A DNA stretch of 60,256 nucleotides from Alphaproteobacteria bacterium (GTDB taxonomy: Bacteria; Pseudomonadota; Alphaproteobacteria; M2410), in contig JAUWTJ010000015.1 in the NCBI GenBank assembly GCA_030614785.1, positions 1-60,256 on the forward strand, in the 5' to 3' direction. Both the position numbers and the translations under genes were made by a program. Below the pieces are notes generated by a model. The model searched no databases. It saw nothing but the letters and a program-made list of their open reading frames with translations, and had not been told where the DNA came from. Below, in pieces: positions 17,211 through 26,993 of this stretch (position 1 is the first letter of the stretch; each line of letters begins with the position of its first letter).

Positions 17211-18287
17211 TCATGCCACCATTAGATCGTCAAGGTCCCAGAAACACAGCGTATTGACGGCCTGTTCCTCAGAAATATTATCAAATATTGACGCAATGAT
17301 CTGCAGGTCACCAGCGGGTCGCGGCGTTTTACTGCGCTGATAGTCGATCAGCAGAAACATGGTTGTGAACTGCCCCCGGTCAGCGCCGATCGACTTACAC
17401 AGAAGTGCGAGCGCCTGGCCACCTTCATCTGTCAAGGCTTCTCGCACGGTGTGACCATTGACACCGAGGTCGGAAATCAATTGTGTGATCAGCCTTTTCA
17501 AATCTCCGGCCCGGAGAAGAGATATGAGATCATTTACCTTCACCGCATTAGCGCGTTTTATGATTTCCCCCGGGGTCTTATACTCTGCGCCAACTTCGGC
17601 CCTGGAGGCGGCAGCGGCAACGCCAAGTTCAAGAGCCCTGTCGAGCACATCCTGATCAACAGGGAACTCTTTCAGGATCCGCTCGCGAAGCGACCCGGAG
17701 ACCCACCAAAACATTTGATTGGCAAATATCGGATCAAGTCCATCCCGCTCGATCAATGGTCGACGCAGCGCCTCGACATTGCGACTGCGTTCAATCAACT
17801 TTTGCATGTCAGCGAAGTCGATTTCCGCAGAGTCATTTTCCACTAGGTTGGTCAGGACGATGTCTTCACCCACTTCAATGAGCACGCTTGAGACCTCCGC
17901 AGAGATTCCTTCGCGGTTGGCGATTGCAATCCGGTGCCCCTCTGATTCCGTGCGAATGACTTTCAGCAGAGATTCATTTGAAATTGTCCGGCAACCCAGC
18001 AGCATCGGTCTGGCAATTTCATACTCATCGTGAATCAAAAACTGAACGAGCGCTTCCGGCGGCGAAGGGAGGTCAGCCAGTTGCTTAGCCAACTGCAAGC
18101 GAAGGTCTGTTTCCGCCTGAGCCGCAAGATCGAGCAATATCTCGTCGAGGATCTCGCGCTCGCCGTCGCGGAGTTTCTCATCTCGAAACAATCTGATGTC
18201 GACGACTTGTTCAAGCAAGTCCCGCCGAGATTCTGGTGTTTTTTCAGCCGCCAAGACTTTCATTCCTTCAAGGTTGTAGTTTGCCAT
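17211..18287 (-). CDS. DUF2336 domain-containing protein (first copy)
   Basis: The 358 residues are HEAT-like helical repeats of the alphaproteobacterial DUF2336 family: LAKQLADLPSPPEALVQFLIHDEYEIARPMLL, split by the family's conserved D-x-x-I-A turn, and NQMFWWVSGSLRERILKEF. It is predicted cytosolic, and the function is unknown. It lies downstream of, and on the same strand as, a longer paralogue (18317-19627), 29 bases apart, so the two form a tandem operon. Confidence 0.85.
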   Translation of the reverse strand: MANYNLEGMKVLAAEKTPESRRDLLEQVVDIRLFRDEKLRDGEREILDEILLDLAAQAETDLRLQLAKQLADLPSPPEALVQFLIHDEYEIARPMLLGCRTISNESLLKVIRTESEGHRIAIANREGISAEVSSVLIEVGEDIVLTNLVENDSAEIDFADMQKLIERSRNVEALRRPLIERDGLDPIFANQMFWWVSGSLRERILKEFPVDQDVLDRALELGVAAAASRAEVGAEYKTPGEIIKRANAVKVNDLISLLRAGDLKRLITQLISDLGVNGHTVREALTDEGGQALALLCKSIGADRGQFTTMFLLIDYQRSKTPRPAGDLQIIASIFDNISEEQAVNTLCFWDLDDLMVA

Positions 18288-18316
18288 TGTCCTGCTCCTT
18301 ATGGCCGCTTCATATT

Positions 18317-19627
18317 TTAAACTTCAATCTCTCTTGTTGCTCTATCCCAGTATCGCAAGATCAGATCCGCCTTATCAGTCGAAAGCGTGTCGTGGACCAA
18401 CGTAACCGCGTCATTTGCGGCTTTGCTTTCGTCCCAGGGATCACCCTTTCGGTTGTTCAGAATTGAACGCAAACGCATATAGCGCTCGCGGCCAAACCCC
18501 GTCGCCTTACAGAAAACGCCAATTGCCTCTCCGCCCTGATCATCAAAAATCTGAGCAATCGTTTCCGCCCTCAAGCAGGCACCGGCAGCAAGGATATCAA
18601 GGGCATCGCATGCGTCGCCGGTATCAAGCTCATCCAGAGCAAGATCGATATCCTGTCGATCCATCTTTTGCGCTTTGCGCACCATTCGGAAAGCATTGGC
18701 AACCTCCGGGATCATCTCATCGAACTCTTCGGTAATTTCCAATGAAACGACTTCAAAGACCGCCTGTCTTGGACTGGCAAAGCGCTCGATTATTGTCCGG
18801 CGCAAGACAGATGGTGACCACCAGAAGACCAAATGCGCAAGATCCGGAGGGAAGTCCGTTCTTTCAATGAGGGGTTCAAGGACTTCCGGTTTTTCCAGAC
18901 TCATTTCCGCAAGACGCACAAATCCCGTACGCGATATCTCTGCCGTTGCATTGCGCAACATTACGCGAATAGTGGATATGTCTGCACATTGAATTATCGC
19001 ATCACAAACCGAACTGTGCAGATCTTCACGTTCAGCGACACATTTTTGATACATCGGACCAGACGTCGTTACCACTGAAATCAAATCTGCCTGCTTCAAT
19101 TTCATCGGTGACCTGAGAACAGGCAAGGCAATCTCGTCTTCACTGTGGAGCATTGTCCTGATGAGAACCGGCGGCGGCTCCGAATGTTGTAACATCCGTT
19201 CGACCATTTTGAGCTTGCTGGTACGGTCCGCTTTTTCGAAGAGCCTCGAGATAAGGTCATCAGACAGGGCCCGTTCCTGCGGCGCAATGCTCCCCGAGGG
19301 CAAGAACAGCAGATCCGACAGACGCATCATCAAGACCCTGATCGCAGCTTCGTTTCTGTCCTCCGAAGATATATCTTGTTTGTCCACCACTGCTTCGCCA
19401 TTGACCCTGACGATCTCTTCGAATTCGGTATCGTTCTGCATTCCCTCGTCCATGACGTCCCTGGTCACCGGCAGTGGTTCCAGAGGCAATGGTTCAAGCG
19501 GCAATGGCGGCAGCGGGAGCGAAGCACCTGGCCCCAGCACATCCTTGCCTTGAGCAAGGCTATCGATCGACGTGCCGATACCGCCGATGTCGTCGTCTTG
19601 CAGCGTTTTGAATTTTGCAAAAGACAC
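18317..19627 (-). CDS. DUF2336 domain-containing protein (second copy)
   Basis: I place the start at the GTG 19627, which has GGAGT seven bases upstream, rather than the TTG at 19645; this gives 436 residues. An N-terminal linker contains a proline-leucine repeat (PLPPLPLEPLPLEPLP). The DUF2336 repeats then follow (LISRLFEKADRTSKLKMVERML, HLVFWWSPSVLRRTIIERF), paralogous to the downstream gene. It is helical, with no membrane segment. Two adjacent copies next to a ParA/RHH pair suggest they share a cell-organisation or signalling task; this is inference. Confidence 0.85.
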   Translation of the reverse strand: MSFAKFKTLQDDDIGGIGTSIDSLAQGKDVLGPGASLPLPPLPLEPLPLEPLPVTRDVMDEGMQNDTEFEEIVRVNGEAVVDKQDISSEDRNEAAIRVLMMRLSDLLFLPSGSIAPQERALSDDLISRLFEKADRTSKLKMVERMLQHSEPPPVLIRTMLHSEDEIALPVLRSPMKLKQADLISVVTTSGPMYQKCVAEREDLHSSVCDAIIQCADISTIRVMLRNATAEISRTGFVRLAEMSLEKPEVLEPLIERTDFPPDLAHLVFWWSPSVLRRTIIERFASPRQAVFEVVSLEITEEFDEMIPEVANAFRMVRKAQKMDRQDIDLALDELDTGDACDALDILAAGACLRAETIAQIFDDQGGEAIGVFCKATGFGRERYMRLRSILNNRKGDPWDESKAANDAVTLVHDTLSTDKADLILRYWDRATREIEV

Positions 19628-19896
19628 GTGGTTACTCCGAAACAATTTTTTTACCCAGAACCTACCCTCAACACTGACATGAACTACCTAATTCACTTCT
19701 ATCTGTAGTTGAGGGTCATACCCTGCATATCTGTCGATTGATAATGACAAGGTTTCATTACAAATTCGCAAAGGGAAAGGTTAAATTGTAATGATTTCGC
19801 GAGTCACGAATTCAGTATTGGATAGTTAACCATCCCGGGATAACATGCTGATGTTACAGGCGTGGGGTGACGTAAACTAAGGCGAGGAACAGACGC

Positions 19897-20202
19897 ATGG
19901 TTTTGATGAGAGTTAATATTGCCGGGTTGCTCTTACTGACAATGCTTTGCGCCTGCGTAACCGGGATCGATCCTGCCATTCTGGATTCCGCAGAATATAA
20001 TGAGGGGTTCTCGCATGGCTGTGCGACAGCAGACAAACAGTCCAACGGTTTTAAGTCCGACATCGTGGAAAACCCCGCACGCTCGGAAAGCAACGAGCGC
20101 TACATCATCGGCTGGCGACAGGGATTTTACGCCTGTGGAGGAAAGTCCATGGATCCAAAGGCCTATAACACCGGCGAGTGGTATCATGATATCGGCGACT
20201 GA
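19897..20202 (+). CDS. Small lipoprotein
   Basis: The 101-residue precursor has a signal peptide (MVLMRVNIAGLLLLTML) and a lipobox L-C-A-C with Cys20 as the lipidated residue. The mature part is short and soluble with two further cysteines. It contains YNEGFSHGCATAD and YIIGWRQGFYACGG, two related G-x-x-x-G-C stretches that suggest an internal duplication or disulfide pair. I do not recognise the family. AGGCGAGGAA lies upstream. A second small exported gene follows 38 bases later. Confidence 0.75.
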   Translation: MVLMRVNIAGLLLLTMLCACVTGIDPAILDSAEYNEGFSHGCATADKQSNGFKSDIVENPARSESNERYIIGWRQGFYACGGKSMDPKAYNTGEWYHDIGD

Positions 20203-20240
20203 GCTGAAGTAATGCGAGTGGCGATACACGGAGAGTGATC

Positions 20241-20513
20241 ATGAAGAGTTTTTTACTTGGTGCGCTGCTGGTCGGAAGCACACTATTTTATGCCGACCAC
20301 AGTTACGGCACCTTGCGGCCCTGTGACATGCTCGCCAAGGAGCGCGCCCGTGATGCCATGGACAAGGAAGGTCTGTCGATCGGACTGCTTGATCTGGCGA
20401 TTGGAAAGTGGAAGGCGCACCAGGCTCAAAACCTGTCTACTTTCGATTGTGTTATTGGTGTTTCCGAGGAATGGTGGTTCAACGCAAGACAACTGGTCGG
20501 CGTCGAGGATTAG
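20241..20513 (+). CDS. Small secreted protein (90 aa)
   Basis: GGAGAG lies five bases before the ATG at 20241, favouring it over a GTG at 20235. A signal peptide (MKSFLLGALLVGSTLFYA) precedes a helical mature domain with cysteines in RPCDMLAK and FDCVIG that could form a disulfide. Family unknown. It is probably co-transcribed with the lipoprotein before it, and its last four bases overlap the end of the convergent antiporter gene. Confidence 0.65.
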   Translation: MKSFLLGALLVGSTLFYADHSYGTLRPCDMLAKERARDAMDKEGLSIGLLDLAIGKWKAHQAQNLSTFDCVIGVSEEWWFNARQLVGVED

Positions 20514-22978
20514 TGCCTGGCATCAAGCTCTGTCGTCAGATCCGCAGCCTGCCTGAGGCGAACAGAGGTCGTTTCCACGATATGCGCCTGAAGAGCTGCA
20601 TTGGTACGCATGAGCCTCCGGAAGTCCCGACGATCCAGAACCAGTAGATGGCAAAAACCGTTGGCAATCACATCGGCATTTCGCCTGTTATGTGTCACCA
20701 GAGCCATTTCACCGAAATAGTCCCCCGCTCCGAGCTCCACAGTGGCATTGGGCAAGTGTACTTTCACAGATCCTGCGGCGATAAAAAACATCCGTGTTCC
20801 GATACGGCCCTTTTCGATGATCTTTTCGCCAGGCAGTGCAAGGCCAGGCCGCAATTGTCTTGCAATGTTTGAAAGATCCGGGCTTGAGAGAATAGAAAAC
20901 AGAGGAACGGCGGCCAGCATGCGGGATAGTTCCAGGCCAAGATTTAGCCCCGGCGACTTTTCCTGGCCGGACTGGCGAACCCGTCGATCCGTCTCAAGGT
21001 CTTCGAAAACCTCAAGAGAAATAACAGACTGGCGCAACTGCTCCCTATATTGTGTCTGTTCCAGTCCAAGCGCGATACGGTTGAGATAGCGTTGATGGAG
21101 ATCCGAGGCAAAAGATGGGAACTGAAGACTTACCGCCTCAAGCGCCCCCAGAATTCCGGCAAGACGATCTTCCAGAAGCTTTTCGACCTCTGCAACAATC
21201 TGTGGCCCCACAAAGCCAGATACAGACTCTCGGGAAAACGTGATCAGGTCTCGCACTGCAAATTCCGCAACAATCAAAACCTCAAACCGCCGCGCAAGCA
21301 AGCGTGCCAGATCGGTTTCATATCCAAAGCGCCGCTGGGTCCACAAGGCCATGCGAAGTTGCCAGCCCCATTTCAAACCGACCGCAGTGGCCTTGCCGTA
21401 ACCCTCAACCCCCCCGGTTTTCGCACCGTCAAAGGTTCGGCTGGCATCGGCCCTCAGAGTTTCCGCAATACGCCGTGTGGCGATGCCACGTTGATAATAT
21501 TCAAGGCAAAGGTCCATCTCCCGACTGGCAACGGACAAGAGAGCTACCTGCAACAGGTCCTCCCGCTCCATGGAGAGACTTCTGGTCGCCGGAGCTTCGG
21601 TGCCCTCGGCGGCGGGTGGAAGTGGAAAGCCAATCTCCTCTGCAATTGCGTTGACCTGCTTCTGCACACGGGATCGTGAGACATCCATGACCCGGTCCCG
21701 TATCTGCCGCTCTCTGGGCGTCAGCTTGTCAAGCCGCAGGAGGCGCATCAAAGGGTGAAGCGTCGGCGCCTGCACAAACAGGGTGATGAGCACATACCCC
21801 GTAGCGGCCACGAGAATGAAGCGCCTGAGATCCTCTGAAAGGCTCGGGTCCTCTGAAATGGCGAGAGCAAGGGCGATAGTGACTGCGCCGCGCAGACCGC
21901 CCCAGGCCAGAACGGCCCGATAGGAAATATTAATCGGCTGGGCCAAACGAAAATGGCTGAGCGCGGGGATCAAGGCATAGAGAATGAGAATGCGGGCGAA
22001 GAGCGTCGCGCCGAACAGGATAACAAGGATCAAAACATCTTCAAATCGGAAGGCCTCGAGGACGCGCGGCGCGACCATGGCGGCAAGCACAAAGATCAAC
22101 GACGTGGCCCAGAAATCAAGCATGGCCCAGGTTCCCTCAACAACGCTCCAGCCGCCAGGAGAAACTCGCATACGACCATCGTTAGCAAAGATAATCGCTG
22201 CCGTTACAACTGCAATCACACCCGAAAATCCCAAATAAGTATCTGCCACATAGTAGGTGAGATAGGCCAGCGCAACGGTCAACGTGACCTCTCCCATCAC
22301 GAGATCCTTCATGGCACCGATCAGCAATGCCCCCGTTTTGGCGAAAACATATCCAACCAGCGCCCCTCCAATGGTTCCACCGAAAAAGGCAGCAATACCT
22401 GCTACGGGATCACTGCCCCCGACGACCATTGAAAAAAGAACTGTATAAAGAGCAATTGCCGCAGCATCATTAAAGAGGCTTTCCCCTTCAACAAGAACCA
22501 ACAGGCGTTTCGGCGCACCGAGATCCCTGAAAATAGCCACGACCGCCGCCGAATCCGTCGTGGCGACGATCGACCCCAGCAAAAGCGCGACGACGAGGGG
22601 AACGCCTGCAAAAAACGACAAGCTGAGACCCACGAGGCCTGTGCAAACAACGACGGCTACGACGGCCAGAACGATGACGGCGCCAACTTCATCCATCAAC
22701 CGCCTGACGTCTATGGACAGACCTGCTGAAAAAAGGAGTGGCGGCAGGAAAATAAAAAGATAGCCATCAGCGGGCAATTCAAGGCCAGCGGTCGCTCGCA
22801 GCAAATCACCACCTACGCCTTCCGCGCCGGCAAATCTCAGCGCAGCAACGCCCAAAATAACACCGAATGCTCCCAACAAAACTGTGTAGGGCAATTGCAG
22901 TTTTCTGGCCATCGGCATCAAAAGGCTGAAAGCAAACATCAGGCAGGCCACTGCAAAGACGACAGATCCGACGGTCAT
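20510..22978 (-). CDS. CPA1-family Na+/H+ antiporter with C-terminal cyclic-nucleotide-binding domain
   Basis: The 822 residues comprise about 12 membrane helices (1-410) with the NhaP/CPA1 signatures LFIFLPPLLFSAGLSID, ATTDSAAVVAIFRDLGAPKR and VEGESLFNDAAAIALYTVLF (catalytic ND). A long cytosolic region and a terminal cNMP-binding beta-roll follow (about 690-810; PGLALPGEKIIEKGRIGTRM, GAGDYFGEMALVTHNRRNADV). The layout parallels eukaryotic SOS1-type and sperm NHE exchangers and some bacterial homologues. It exports Na+ using the proton gradient; the sensor domain suggests gating by cAMP, cGMP or another ligand. The RAA loop of the phosphate cassette appears as RNAD, which may alter ligand choice. 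Confidence 0.93.
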   Translation of the reverse strand: MTVGSVVFAVACLMFAFSLLMPMARKLQLPYTVLLGAFGVILGVAALRFAGAEGVGGDLLRATAGLELPADGYLFIFLPPLLFSAGLSIDVRRLMDEVGAVIVLAVVAVVVCTGLVGLSLSFFAGVPLVVALLLGSIVATTDSAAVVAIFRDLGAPKRLLVLVEGESLFNDAAAIALYTVLFSMVVGGSDPVAGIAAFFGGTIGGALVGYVFAKTGALLIGAMKDLVMGEVTLTVALAYLTYYVADTYLGFSGVIAVVTAAIIFANDGRMRVSPGGWSVVEGTWAMLDFWATSLIFVLAAMVAPRVLEAFRFEDVLILVILFGATLFARILILYALIPALSHFRLAQPINISYRAVLAWGGLRGAVTIALALAISEDPSLSEDLRRFILVAATGYVLITLFVQAPTLHPLMRLLRLDKLTPRERQIRDRVMDVSRSRVQKQVNAIAEEIGFPLPPAAEGTEAPATRSLSMEREDLLQVALLSVASREMDLCLEYYQRGIATRRIAETLRADASRTFDGAKTGGVEGYGKATAVGLKWGWQLRMALWTQRRFGYETDLARLLARRFEVLIVAEFAVRDLITFSRESVSGFVGPQIVAEVEKLLEDRLAGILGALEAVSLQFPSFASDLHQRYLNRIALGLEQTQYREQLRQSVISLEVFEDLETDRRVRQSGQEKSPGLNLGLELSRMLAAVPLFSILSSPDLSNIARQLRPGLALPGEKIIEKGRIGTRMFFIAAGSVKVHLPNATVELGAGDYFGEMALVTHNRRNADVIANGFCHLLVLDRRDFRRLMRTNAALQAHIVETTSVRLRQAADLTTELDARH

Positions 22979-23189
22979 AGCTCCTGGCGCCCTCCAGCTT
23001 CAGTGAAAATAGCATTGAATGGCCAAAGCGGCGCTTTCATTTTCTGCCCCGCATTTGTCAAAAATTTCCATTTCTATTCAAGAGCAAATAGACCATTCTT
23101 TCGACATAAGATGATTTGTCCCTCAGGATCAATCAAGAGAAGCTTCCTCACACAAGGGAAGCCGAAAAGGGAAAGAAAAACAAGACATA

Positions 23190-24470
23190 ATGAGTGAACC
23201 CGAGACAAGCGGAATATCGGATGTCACAGCGGGGCACCCCGACAAGGCGACAAGGCGCTGGTATTTCGGGGGGCACGGCGCATGGTATGCAGCGGCCGGG
23301 CTACAAATGGTTCTGTTCCCGTTTCTTACAGCATTTGTCCTTGGTCTGGACGCACGCTATGTCGGAATTGCTCAACTGGCCCTGATGGGTCCGGGCCTTA
23401 TCCTCCTCTTGCCCGGCGGCGTCATCGCTGACCACCTCGACGAGCGCCGCTATCTCATCAAATTGCACCTGCTCGCCTCCCTGCCGCCGCTTGTCATGGC
23501 AGGTGTAATTTTTACAGGCTATTTGAGTTTTTCTTTTCTCATCGGCTATGCACTGGTTGCCGGATCACTTTCGACACTCACCATTCCGGCGCGAGATTCT
23601 CTTCTCAACCGCCTCACCCCTCACGAAGGTCTCACCAAGCTCATAGCGCTTGCAATCGCCTTGCAGTTTGGCGGGCAATTGACCGGGATGGCCATCGCAG
23701 GTTTCGCCGTCACGACCGGCCCGGCCCCCTTCTTTGTCCTTCTCTCGCTTATCATGCTCAGTGGCGCCTGGGCTCTGACCAGGCTCAAGACTGCCAGCCA
23801 TGAGGTTGCCCATAGTCCTCTTGGCGCAGACCTGAGGATTTATGCAAGGCGCATCGGGGACGCCATGAGCCACCTCTTTGGTTCCAAAATTCTGGCCCCC
23901 GTGATGATTTGCAACTCTGCTGTCGGGTTCTTTTTTGTCGGCAGTTTCATGGTTTCCGTCCCGATCTTCGTAAGGGATGTTTTCGGAGGCGGGGCCCGCG
24001 ATATTTCCTTGCTTCATATCAGTTTCTTCGTCGGCACCGTCATCTCGGCTCTCGTCATCATGCGCATCAACGCCATTCGCAATCGCGGCAAGGTGATCAT
24101 GATTGGCCTCGCGGTGGGAACACTTGTTTGTTTTTTGATGACCCGTGACGTTTCGTTTCCGGTCTTTGCCTTTCTCATGTTTTGCTGGGGACTTGGGGCA
24201 GGCGTTGTCATGACAAACAGCCGAACGATCATTCAGGAAGCAGCTCCTGATGAGATGAGAGCGCGAATGCTGGCCTCATTTCAGATGGGTATCATGGGTT
24301 TTGGACCCCTTGGGTCCCTCATAACCGGATTTGTCATAGAAGCCGTGGGCGCACGAAATGCCATGTATGTCCCCGGCGTGGGCATGGGCGCGGTTCTGGT
24401 TCTCATCGCGATGTTCACTGGCCTGTGGTCCCTGACGAACCAGGATACAGCGAGATCAATCACACATTGA
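23190..24470 (+). CDS. MFS transporter (first of a tandem pair)
   Basis: The 426 residues have 11-12 hydrophobic helices and MFS loop motifs: the GGVIADHLDERRYLIK loop between helices 2 and 3, and PARDSLLNRL in the fourth-helix region, as in the MFS_3/EntS-like exporters. No substrate can be read from sequence. It is followed after 87 bases by a paralogue with the same motif (PARDSLLSRV), so the pair arose by duplication and may form functionally distinct exporters. Confidence 0.88.
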   Translation: MSEPETSGISDVTAGHPDKATRRWYFGGHGAWYAAAGLQMVLFPFLTAFVLGLDARYVGIAQLALMGPGLILLLPGGVIADHLDERRYLIKLHLLASLPPLVMAGVIFTGYLSFSFLIGYALVAGSLSTLTIPARDSLLNRLTPHEGLTKLIALAIALQFGGQLTGMAIAGFAVTTGPAPFFVLLSLIMLSGAWALTRLKTASHEVAHSPLGADLRIYARRIGDAMSHLFGSKILAPVMICNSAVGFFFVGSFMVSVPIFVRDVFGGGARDISLLHISFFVGTVISALVIMRINAIRNRGKVIMIGLAVGTLVCFLMTRDVSFPVFAFLMFCWGLGAGVVMTNSRTIIQEAAPDEMRARMLASFQMGIMGFGPLGSLITGFVIEAVGARNAMYVPGVGMGAVLVLIAMFTGLWSLTNQDTARSITH

Positions 24471-24557
24471 TGCTATTTGCTTTCACTGTCGCCCGACATC
24501 TGTCGTAGCATGAGCCAACCGGGGAACATCACCCGAAGGAAACGCTGCGAGAAAAGA

Positions 24558-25883
24558 ATGAGTGAAAACACCACGCCAGCAGAGTTTGACCCTGCCGCCG
24601 AGCCTGACATGCCGCCCGGAGCGCGCCAGAATACGCCGATTGAGGAATACCGCTGGTACATGGGTGGTCAGGCGATGTTTTTTGCATCTGGCGGGATTGG
24701 TTTTGTCCTGGGACAATGGCTCATTGCGTTTTACCTCCGCGAGCCACCTGAAGTCATGGGCCTTGCCATGATGGTCATGAGCCTGCCGCAACTCCTTTTC
24801 ATCCTGTTTGGTGGTCTGGCAGCGGACCGGATGGAACTCCGGGCTCATCTCATCCGAATGCAATCCCTGATGATGATCCCCATGCTGGCGGTGGCTGTGG
24901 TCATCATAGCGGGTCACCTGACGGTCGTGGTGCTGGTTGCGATTAATTTCGTTGGCGCGATATTTGCTGCCTTCGTTCAACCCGCCCGGGACAGCCTTTT
25001 GTCGCGTGTGACCACCAATCTGGAACACATCACCATTCAGCAGGCGATCACAACGGCCAACATGCTGCAATTCGGCGCGCAAATTTTTGGTATTCTCATG
25101 GTCATGGCGGTTGCCTTTGTCGGACCGGTCAGTCTCATTTTCATGCAGTCGTTCCTCTATCTGATGGGGATTTATACAACGGCGCGGCTCTCGGCCAGCC
25201 CTCCTTCACCTCGCGAAGACAGCAGCGGCCACTGGATAGCCTCGCTCCACACTGACGTGCTTGATGGTCTCAAGGTTTCTTTCACCTCACATGAAATCCG
25301 CCCTGTCATGCTCTGGGTCCTGTCGTCAGGCTTTATTGTCATGGGGACGTTCATGATCTATCTGCCTCTTATCGTTCGCGATGTGTTCCACGGCGACGCG
25401 TTTGAACTGACCGTCATGATGACCTGTTTCTTCAGCGGCGTAACAATCTGCTCCCGCCTCCTGTCACGGTTCGGCAATTTCCGCTACCAGGGTCGGGCGT
25501 TGCTGATGGCGCAAACCTGTTCGGCCTGCATCATGCTGGCCATCAGTCAGAACCACATCGTATGGATCTTCTTCGGTTTGGTGTTTTGCTGGGGATTGTC
25601 TGCCGCGATAAGCATGTCGATGACACGGTCGATCATTCAACAGGCCGCCCCCGAAAGCCATCGCGCCCGCGTCCTGTCGGTCTTCCTGCTATGCATGTTC
25701 GGGGGAGCGCCCGTCGGCTCTCTGGTCGGCGGGTTCCTGGCCCGGAGCTTTGGCCCACTTGACGCCACGCTCATTGCCATGGTCGCAAGTCTGTCGATGA
25801 TCCTTGCCTTCACGCTGCTCTCCAGCCTCTGGTCCCTGAAGAGCGACCCCATGCGCTTTGATGACAGTGAGATAGCGACCTGA
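24558..25883 (+). CDS. MFS transporter (second of a tandem pair)
   Basis: The ATG at 24558 gives 441 residues; an upstream extension to 24477 shows no homology. It has a roughly 40-residue cytosolic N-terminus, then 11-12 hydrophobic helices with GGLAADRMELRAHLIR and FVQPARDSLLSRVTTN, matching the preceding transporter. The C-terminal half repeats the pattern ISMSMTRSIIQQAAPESHRARV. It is convergent with the enoyl-CoA hydratase gene, suggesting that the transporters serve the neighbouring catabolic cluster as uptake or efflux systems; this is inference. Confidence 0.88.
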   Translation: MSENTTPAEFDPAAEPDMPPGARQNTPIEEYRWYMGGQAMFFASGGIGFVLGQWLIAFYLREPPEVMGLAMMVMSLPQLLFILFGGLAADRMELRAHLIRMQSLMMIPMLAVAVVIIAGHLTVVVLVAINFVGAIFAAFVQPARDSLLSRVTTNLEHITIQQAITTANMLQFGAQIFGILMVMAVAFVGPVSLIFMQSFLYLMGIYTTARLSASPPSPREDSSGHWIASLHTDVLDGLKVSFTSHEIRPVMLWVLSSGFIVMGTFMIYLPLIVRDVFHGDAFELTVMMTCFFSGVTICSRLLSRFGNFRYQGRALLMAQTCSACIMLAISQNHIVWIFFGLVFCWGLSAAISMSMTRSIIQQAAPESHRARVLSVFLLCMFGGAPVGSLVGGFLARSFGPLDATLIAMVASLSMILAFTLLSSLWSLKSDPMRFDDSEIAT

Positions 25884-25899
25884 CAAAACAGAATACACC

Positions 25900-26781
25900 C
25901 TAGGAGTAGTCCGGCTCGTCCCACCAGGGAAAGTAAGACGGCAGGTCAGTCGAGATCTTGCTCTGATAGTTTGCCGGGCGTTTTTCGAGGAAAGACGTGA
26001 CGCCTTCCGCGGCATCGGGACCGCGGCCTGTTGCCAGAACGCCGCGACTTTCGATCTTGTGGGCTTCCATGGGGTGATCGGCGCCCAGCATGCGCCACAT
26101 CATCTGGCGTATCAGCGTGACTGACAAAGGAGATGTGTTCTGAGCAATCTCCCGGGCTATTTCATAAGCGCGAGGCAGAAGGTCGTCGTGCGGCACCACT
26201 TCCTTGACAAGACCTCCCTTCAAGGCCTCTTTGGCATCAAACACGCGGCCAGAGTAAGCCCATTCGACGGCCTGGCTTATGCCAACAATGCGGGGCAGAA
26301 AGTAGCTCGAGCAGGCTTCCGGAACGATGCCGCGCCGGGCAAAGACAAAACCGAATTTTGCTTTGTCAGATGCGATCCTGATGTCCATCGGCAATTGCAT
26401 GGTCGAGCCAATCCCGACCGAGGGACCATTGATGGCACCAATGACGGGCTTCAGGGAATTGAAAATCCTGAGACCGAGGATGCCGCCGCCGTCTCTGTAT
26501 TTTGGATCCGACCAGTCGGGTTCGGAGGGTGTACTGCCCGCTTCCGCATTAGATCGGGCGAAGGTGTCGCCGCCGCTTGAAAGGTCAGCACCGGCGCAAA
26601 AGCCGCGTCCTGCTCCTGTAACAACCATGGCGCGGACATCATCATCGGCGTCAGCCAGATCAAAAGCCTGCACCATTTCGTTCAACATGATGCCCGTGAA
26701 AGCGTTGAGCTTGTCCGGGCGGTTGAGCGTTATTGTCGCGACCTTGTCCTTCACATCATAGAGGATCTGGGTAAATTCCAT
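25900..26781 (-). CDS. Enoyl-CoA hydratase/isomerase family protein
   Basis: The ATG at 26781 follows AGGGAGAG and gives 293 residues. Crotonase motifs are present: VATITLNRPDKLNAFT, the oxyanion-hole segment GRGFCAGADLSSGG, and GAINGPSVGIGSTMQLPMD. The Glu-containing GIVPEACSSYFLPRIVG follows in the position of the catalytic acid region. It would hydrate or isomerise an enoyl-CoA during degradation of a fatty or cyclic acid. It is divergent from the GMC oxidoreductase gene, with a 212-base shared promoter region. Confidence 0.92.
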   Translation of the reverse strand: MEFTQILYDVKDKVATITLNRPDKLNAFTGIMLNEMVQAFDLADADDDVRAMVVTGAGRGFCAGADLSSGGDTFARSNAEAGSTPSEPDWSDPKYRDGGGILGLRIFNSLKPVIGAINGPSVGIGSTMQLPMDIRIASDKAKFGFVFARRGIVPEACSSYFLPRIVGISQAVEWAYSGRVFDAKEALKGGLVKEVVPHDDLLPRAYEIAREIAQNTSPLSVTLIRQMMWRMLGADHPMEAHKIESRGVLATGRGPDAAEGVTSFLEKRPANYQSKISTDLPSYFPWWDEPDYS

Positions 26782-26993
26782 TATATATCTCTCCCTTTTA
26801 CGAGGCCTCTGCGGGCCGCTTTCCAACCCTGATCCTGGCGCACTTTGGTCAATTACACAATTGCCTGAAAAGACCTGATTTTTTGGATAAATCCGGTTGT
26901 TTCCGGCTTACACTTGACCTTGGAGCGCGGTGCCTTAATCTACCTCACAACAATAAGAAATTCCGGTGGAAACCGGTGGGAGACGAGCCTTAC

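Noticed and set aside
19440-19510. Proline-leucine repeat as a mobile or CRISPR-like repeat
   Set aside because: It is a low-complexity coding segment (PLPLE-type) within the second DUF2336 protein.
21953-22432. 159-residue plus-strand frame
   Set aside because: Antisense of the CPA1 antiporter's helices.
23565-25082. Minus-strand frames (150 and 199 residues)
   Set aside because: Antisense of two MFS transporter genes.
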